Shown here: positions 4,890 to 7,490 of the stretch, piece by piece
Position numbering within the stretch: the stretch's first letter is position 1
Layout: every line of letters begins with the position of its first letter
Assembly (NCBI GenBank): GCA_002405805.1
Contig: DHMN01000059.1
Span: forward strand, 3,185-10,674
From: Cyanobacteria bacterium UBA4641
Lineage (GTDB): Bacteria; Cyanobacteriota; Vampirovibrionia; Gastranaerophilales; Gastranaerophilaceae
Length of the DNA stretch: 7,490 nt
Reading direction: 5' to 3'
The notes under the pieces: generated by a model
Database searches by the model: none
What the model saw: the letters and a program-made list of their open reading frames with translations, nothing else
Told to the model about the DNA's origin: nothing
Position numbers and translations under genes: made by a program

Positions 4890-4985
4890 GACGTAGTAAT
4901 CCCCTGCAAGTTTTGTTGTGGATTACCACGTCACTTCGTTAAGACCATTACACGACTTGCAAGTCAATGCTCCTCGTAATGACAT
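4890..4985. repeat. Intergenic inverted-repeat element
   Basis: GACGTAGTAATCC (4890-4902) pairs at 12 of 13 positions with GGATTACCACGTC (4920-4932). A perfect 12-bp palindrome, GACTTGCAAGTC, lies at 4954-4965, and the stretch ends GCTCCTCGTAATGACATG. The last part, read in reverse, resembles the CATTGCGAGGAGC-type repeats common between genes in many bacteria (from memory). No gene is credible here. Confidence 0.5.
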
Positions 4986-5000
4986 GATTTTCTTTAAAAA

Positions 5001-5089
5001 GCCTGACCTCCAGCCTTCCTGTCTTCTTACCCTCCAACTACCCTGCCATCCTGACCTCTCGACCTCCGGTCTTCCAAAATTTCCTCTTG
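5001..5089. repeat. Pyrimidine-rich tract with degenerate short repeats
   Basis: The plus strand is dominated by C and T in units of about 8-12 nt such as CCTGACCTC, found at 5002-5010 and again at 5050-5058. The part CTGTCTTCTTACCCTCCAAC (5019-5038) is similar to the minus strand of 7303-7281 (CTGCCTTCTTGCCATCCAAG), matching 17 of 22 over the compared stretch. It lies just before the lepA promoter and has base composition unlike its surroundings. Confidence 0.45.
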
Positions 5090-5119
5090 CCTTATCAAAC
5101 ATTGGTCAGTGGTAACAGA

Positions 5120-5147
5120 TTTACAAACCTTATTTTTCATATATAAT
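5120..5147 (+). promoter_or_regulatory. lepA promoter, likely leaderless
   Basis: TTTACA (5120-5125) and a perfect TATAAT (5142-5147) are separated by 16 bp. The start site would be about 5153-5155, which is the A of the lepA ATG. No Shine-Dalgarno sequence precedes that ATG, as expected for a leaderless message. Confidence 0.6.
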
Positions 5148-5154
5148 CAAAGTT

Positions 5155-6957
5155 ATGAAAACTAGAGATAACGTAAGAAATTTTTGTATTATTGCCCACA
5201 TTGACCATGGTAAATCAACTTTAGCTGACAGACTTCTTGAAAAAACAGGGACTGTTGCTCAGCGTGATATGCAGGAACAATTGCTTGATTCTATGGACAT
5301 TGAGCGCGAACGTGGTATTACTATCAAATTAAATGCCGCAAGAATGAACTACAAAGCCACTGATGGCAAGGATTATGAGCTAAATTTGATTGATACCCCT
5401 GGACACGTGGATTTTTCTTACGAGGTTTCAAGGTCATTGGCAGCCTGCGAAGGAGCTTTATTGATTGTTGATGCAACTCAAGGGGTTGAGGCGCAAACAC
5501 TTGCCAATGTTTACCTTGCAATTGAACAAGATTTAGAAATTATCCCTGTTATTAATAAAATAGACTTGCCTTCTGCAGATGTTGAGCGCGTAAGACAAGA
5601 AATTGAAGAAATCCTCGGAATTGATGCCTCTATGGCAATTCCTGTGAGCGCAAAGACAGGAGAAGGTATTGAAGATGTTTTAGAGGCGGTTGTAAATTAC
5701 ATCCCTGCACCGATTGATAATTCTGATAAACCGCTAAGAGCGCTTGTTTTTGACAGTGTTTATGACCAATACCTAGGAACTGTATGCTATTTCAAGGTTG
5801 TTGACGGTTCAATTTCACTTGGTGACAAGGTTCGCTTTATGGCATCTAATAAGGAATATGAAGTTGTCGAACTTGGATACCAAACCCCTGCAAGAATACC
5901 TGTTAATAAGCTAACTTGCGGTGATGTAGGTTATTTTGCAGGTTCAATTAAAGAATTGACACGATTTGTAGGTGACACAATCACAAATGTTGATGCACCT
6001 GCATCTGAACCACTTCCGGGGTACAAAGAAGCTTTGCCTATGGTATTTTCAGGTATGTATCCTGTCGATAACGAAGATTATGGCGACCTTAAAGAGGCAT
6101 TGGAAAAGTTAAAACTCAACGACAGCAGTATCACCTTTGAACCTGAAACCTCAAATGCACTCGGTTTTGGTTTCCGTTGCGGATTTTTGGGTATGCTCCA
6201 CATGGAAATTGCTCAAGAACGTTTGGAGCGTGAATACAACTTGTCACTGGTTACAACTGCACCATCTGTAGTTTACAGGGTTCACAAAACTAATGGGGAA
6301 GTTGTTGAAATCGACAACCCTGCAAACCTGCCTGCTGCACAGTATAGAGACTATATCGAAGAACCTTATGTAAAAGTTCAAATTATTACACCGAACGAGT
6401 TTGTAGGAACATTGATGGATTTGGCGCAAACCAAACGCGGTATATTTATTAATATGACATATCTTGATAAAGTCCGTGTTGATTTGGCTTACGAAATTCC
6501 GTTAAGTGAAGTTATCACTGACTTTTACGACCAATTAAAATCAAGAACCAAAGGTTATGCAAGTTTAGACTACGAATTTAGCGAATACAAGCGTTCAAAA
6601 CTTGTAAAACTTGATATTATGCTATCAGGCGAAGTCGTTGATGCACTTTCTGTAATTTGTCACGAAGACAGTGCTTTTTACATCGGACAAAAACTTACAA
6701 CAAAATTGAAAGAAATAATTCCGCGCCAATTGTTTGAAGTGCCTGTTCAGGCTGCCGTTGGCGGAAGAGTAATTGCAAGAACAACAATCAAAGCTATGAG
6801 AAAGAACGTACTTGCAAAATGTTACGGCGGTGATATTTCTCGTAAACGTAAACTACTTGAAAAACAGAAAAAAGGTAAAAAACGTATGAAATCTGTCGGT
6901 AGTGTGGAAGTTCCTCAAGAGGCATTCATGGCTGTGCTTAGCCTTGATGAGGACTAA
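5155..6957 (+). CDS. lepA: Elongation factor 4 (LepA), ribosome-associated GTPase
   Basis: LepA/EF4 is a translational GTPase that acts on the ribosome, proposed to back-translocate stalled complexes and to help initiation or ribosome assembly. At 600 residues it is full length. The GTPase motifs are intact: AHIDHGKST (14-22), RGIT (53-56), DTPGH (80-84), NKID (134-137) and SAK (165-167). The EF-G-like domains follow, with GFRCGFLGMLHME in the middle and the LepA-specific C-terminal domain near the end (KCYGGDISRKRKLLEKQKKG). Segments such as ERERGITIKLNAARMNY and SRSLAACEGALLIVDATQGV read like cyanobacterial LepA. The start is the family-normal MKTRDNVRNF. It appears to be transcribed alone; its last 20 bp overlap the convergent LuxR-type gene, and no terminator is visible between them. 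Confidence 0.98.
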   Translation: MKTRDNVRNFCIIAHIDHGKSTLADRLLEKTGTVAQRDMQEQLLDSMDIERERGITIKLNAARMNYKATDGKDYELNLIDTPGHVDFSYEVSRSLAACEGALLIVDATQGVEAQTLANVYLAIEQDLEIIPVINKIDLPSADVERVRQEIEEILGIDASMAIPVSAKTGEGIEDVLEAVVNYIPAPIDNSDKPLRALVFDSVYDQYLGTVCYFKVVDGSISLGDKVRFMASNKEYEVVELGYQTPARIPVNKLTCGDVGYFAGSIKELTRFVGDTITNVDAPASEPLPGYKEALPMVFSGMYPVDNEDYGDLKEALEKLKLNDSSITFEPETSNALGFGFRCGFLGMLHMEIAQERLEREYNLSLVTTAPSVVYRVHKTNGEVVEIDNPANLPAAQYRDYIEEPYVKVQIITPNEFVGTLMDLAQTKRGIFINMTYLDKVRVDLAYEIPLSEVITDFYDQLKSRTKGYASLDYEFSEYKRSKLVKLDIMLSGEVVDALSVICHEDSAFYIGQKLTTKLKEIIPRQLFEVPVQAAVGGRVIARTTIKAMRKNVLAKCYGGDISRKRKLLEKQKKGKKRMKSVGSVEVPQEAFMAVLSLDED

Positions 6958-7183
6958 CAGCATTCCACTCTTTAGCCATCATAGATGCATCAAGTCTGTT
7001 TTTTGCGCCAATTTTGCGCAAGATAGCTGCCACGTGAGCTTTTACAGTGTGATGCGTAATCATTAAAATTCTTGCAATTTCTTTGTTGGTAAGACCTTTC
7101 ATTACATAACCCAAAACTTCCAACTCCCTATCTGTAAGGTTTTTATTTGCAATTTTTGCTTTTAATGAATTATTCTTTGTCAT
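6938..7183 (-). CDS. Small LuxR/GerE-type DNA-binding regulator
   Basis: This 81-residue protein is essentially one GerE/LuxR helix-turn-helix domain: LTDRELEVL (16-24), KGLTNKEIARIL (29-40), the recognition helix HTVKAHVAAIL (45-55) and KIGAKNRLDA (57-66). It lacks the response-regulator receiver and autoinducer-binding domains usual in the family, so it may act alone or with a separate partner; its target is unknown. The reading frame can be extended to a GTG at 7249, adding 22 residues, but that start has no ribosome-binding site, whereas AAAGG (7199-7195) lies 11 nt before the ATG at 7183. The extended region contributes no recognisable domain. The 3' end overlaps lepA tail-to-tail by 20 bp. 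Confidence 0.85.
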   Translation of the reverse strand: MTKNNSLKAKIANKNLTDRELEVLGYVMKGLTNKEIARILMITHHTVKAHVAAILRKIGAKNRLDASMMAKEWNAVSPHQG

Positions 7184-7251
7184 TCCAGCATTTTCCTTTC
7201 CGATTTTCTTCAATCTTACTCTTATATTGCCCAAATGACTATTAACCACAT

Positions 7252-7331
7252 GGGTAGTTTTAAAATTTTTGATAGAAGGAGTGCTTGGATGGCAAGAAGG
7301 CAGGTTGTTGAAATCACGTCATTACTGTACG
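7252..7331. other. Gene-free stretch upstream of the LuxR-type gene
   Basis: It holds no credible gene. GAAGGAG (7274-7280) before an ATG at 7289 looks like a gene start, but the frame closes after 17 codons inside the following repeat. Minus-strand 7303-7281 resembles the pyrimidine-rich tract at 5019-5041. CACGT (7315-7319) and ACGTG (7329-7333) form a short inverted repeat. The promoter of the LuxR-type gene should lie near 7200-7260; a TATAAG on minus near 7226 is a weak -10 candidate. Confidence 0.35.
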
Positions 7332-7400
7332 TGTCATTCTGAAAGCTTAGAAAATTTGTGTGAGCGTTGCGAACGCATAATTTTCTTGCTATTCAGAATC
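7332..7400. repeat. Hairpin repeat with GCGTTGCGAACGC core, copy 2
   Basis: This is the second copy of the element at 77-148: TGTCATTCTGAAAGCT at the left, the 24-nt block with GCGTT-GCG-AACGC at 7361-7384, and ATTCAGAATC at the right. Outer bases AAAATT and AATTTT extend the symmetry of the central hairpin. The two copies lie more than 7 kb apart, at the two ends of the window. Confidence 0.7.
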
Positions 7401-7467
7401 TATCAATGTTTATTTTAAAAATTGACCTTTGTGCATTACTTATCAATCAAATGGATAGATTCTGAAT
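7391..7467. repeat. 14-bp perfect inverted repeat
   Basis: ATTCAGAATCTATC (7391-7404) is the exact reverse complement of GATAGATTCTGAAT (7454-7467), with 49 bp between. The left arm coincides with the end of the preceding hairpin repeat, so this is probably a nested or neighbouring element of the same TTCTGAAT-ended family. The rest of the window (7468-7490) holds nothing recognisable. Confidence 0.6.
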
Positions 7468-7490
7468 CACCGAGTAGGAACAGAATATTA

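Noticed and set aside
4918..5115. 65-codon open frame on plus
   Set aside because: It lies wholly in repeat and pyrimidine-rich sequence; its Leu/Pro/Ser-rich translation is what such repeats give by chance.
7289..7342. 17-codon frame with a good Shine-Dalgarno sequence (M-A-R-R-Q-V-V...)
   Set aside because: It ends inside the hairpin repeat, and its start region resembles the pyrimidine-type repeat on the other strand. It could be the remnant of a gene broken by a repeat, but nothing supports that.
1..7490. CRISPR array, tRNA or rRNA genes
   Set aside because: The repeats are few, dispersed and not regularly spaced, and I saw no cloverleaf or rRNA sequence on either strand.

Overview
The window looks like a low-GC, intergenic-repeat-rich chromosome segment of an anaerobic gut bacterium, most likely a non-photosynthetic cyanobacterial relative (Vampirovibrionia / Melainabacteria, order Gastranaerophilales). 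Two things suggest this. Both prepilin-like proteins carry the N-terminus FTLAEVLITLGIIG, which I associate with large prepilin families in that group. The LepA protein also reads like cyanobacterial LepA. The assignment is inference from memory; no database was consulted.

Layout, left to right. Positions 1-339 hold only repeats: a truncated mobile-repeat end, a REP-like hairpin, a second hairpin repeat and a stem-loop-rich stretch. Next is a divergent pair, a small XRE-type regulator on the minus strand (340-561) and a prepilin-like protein on the plus strand (672-1448), closed by a strong bidirectional terminator. A minus-strand operon follows, flavodiiron protein (start revised to 3239) then ferritin (1509-2018), with a good Fur-box-like site in its promoter. 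Positions 3337-3497 look like an orphan plus-strand transcription unit: promoter, three hairpins and an intrinsic terminator, so a candidate small RNA or micropeptide. A second module, a prepilin-like protein on minus (3720-4400) divergent from a second small XRE regulator on plus (4476-4694), is bracketed by two same-orientation copies of a ~120 bp MITE-like element, each with a REP-like hairpin beside it. A further repeat and pyrimidine-rich tract lead to lepA (5155-6957), which appears to have a leaderless promoter. A small LuxR/GerE-type DNA-binding protein converges on lepA with overlapping 3' ends. The right end (7252-7490) is again only repeats.

How it fits together. The flavodiiron protein and ferritin form a plausible oxygen- and iron-handling pair under iron control. 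LepA is a housekeeping translation factor. The most interesting part is the twice-repeated arrangement of a single-domain XRE regulator divergent from a secreted prepilin-like protein. In the second copy a perfect 16-bp palindrome overlaps both predicted promoters, and repeat elements flank the whole module. This suggests self-regulated pilin cassettes that could be lost, gained or shuffled by recombination between repeats; that is inference.
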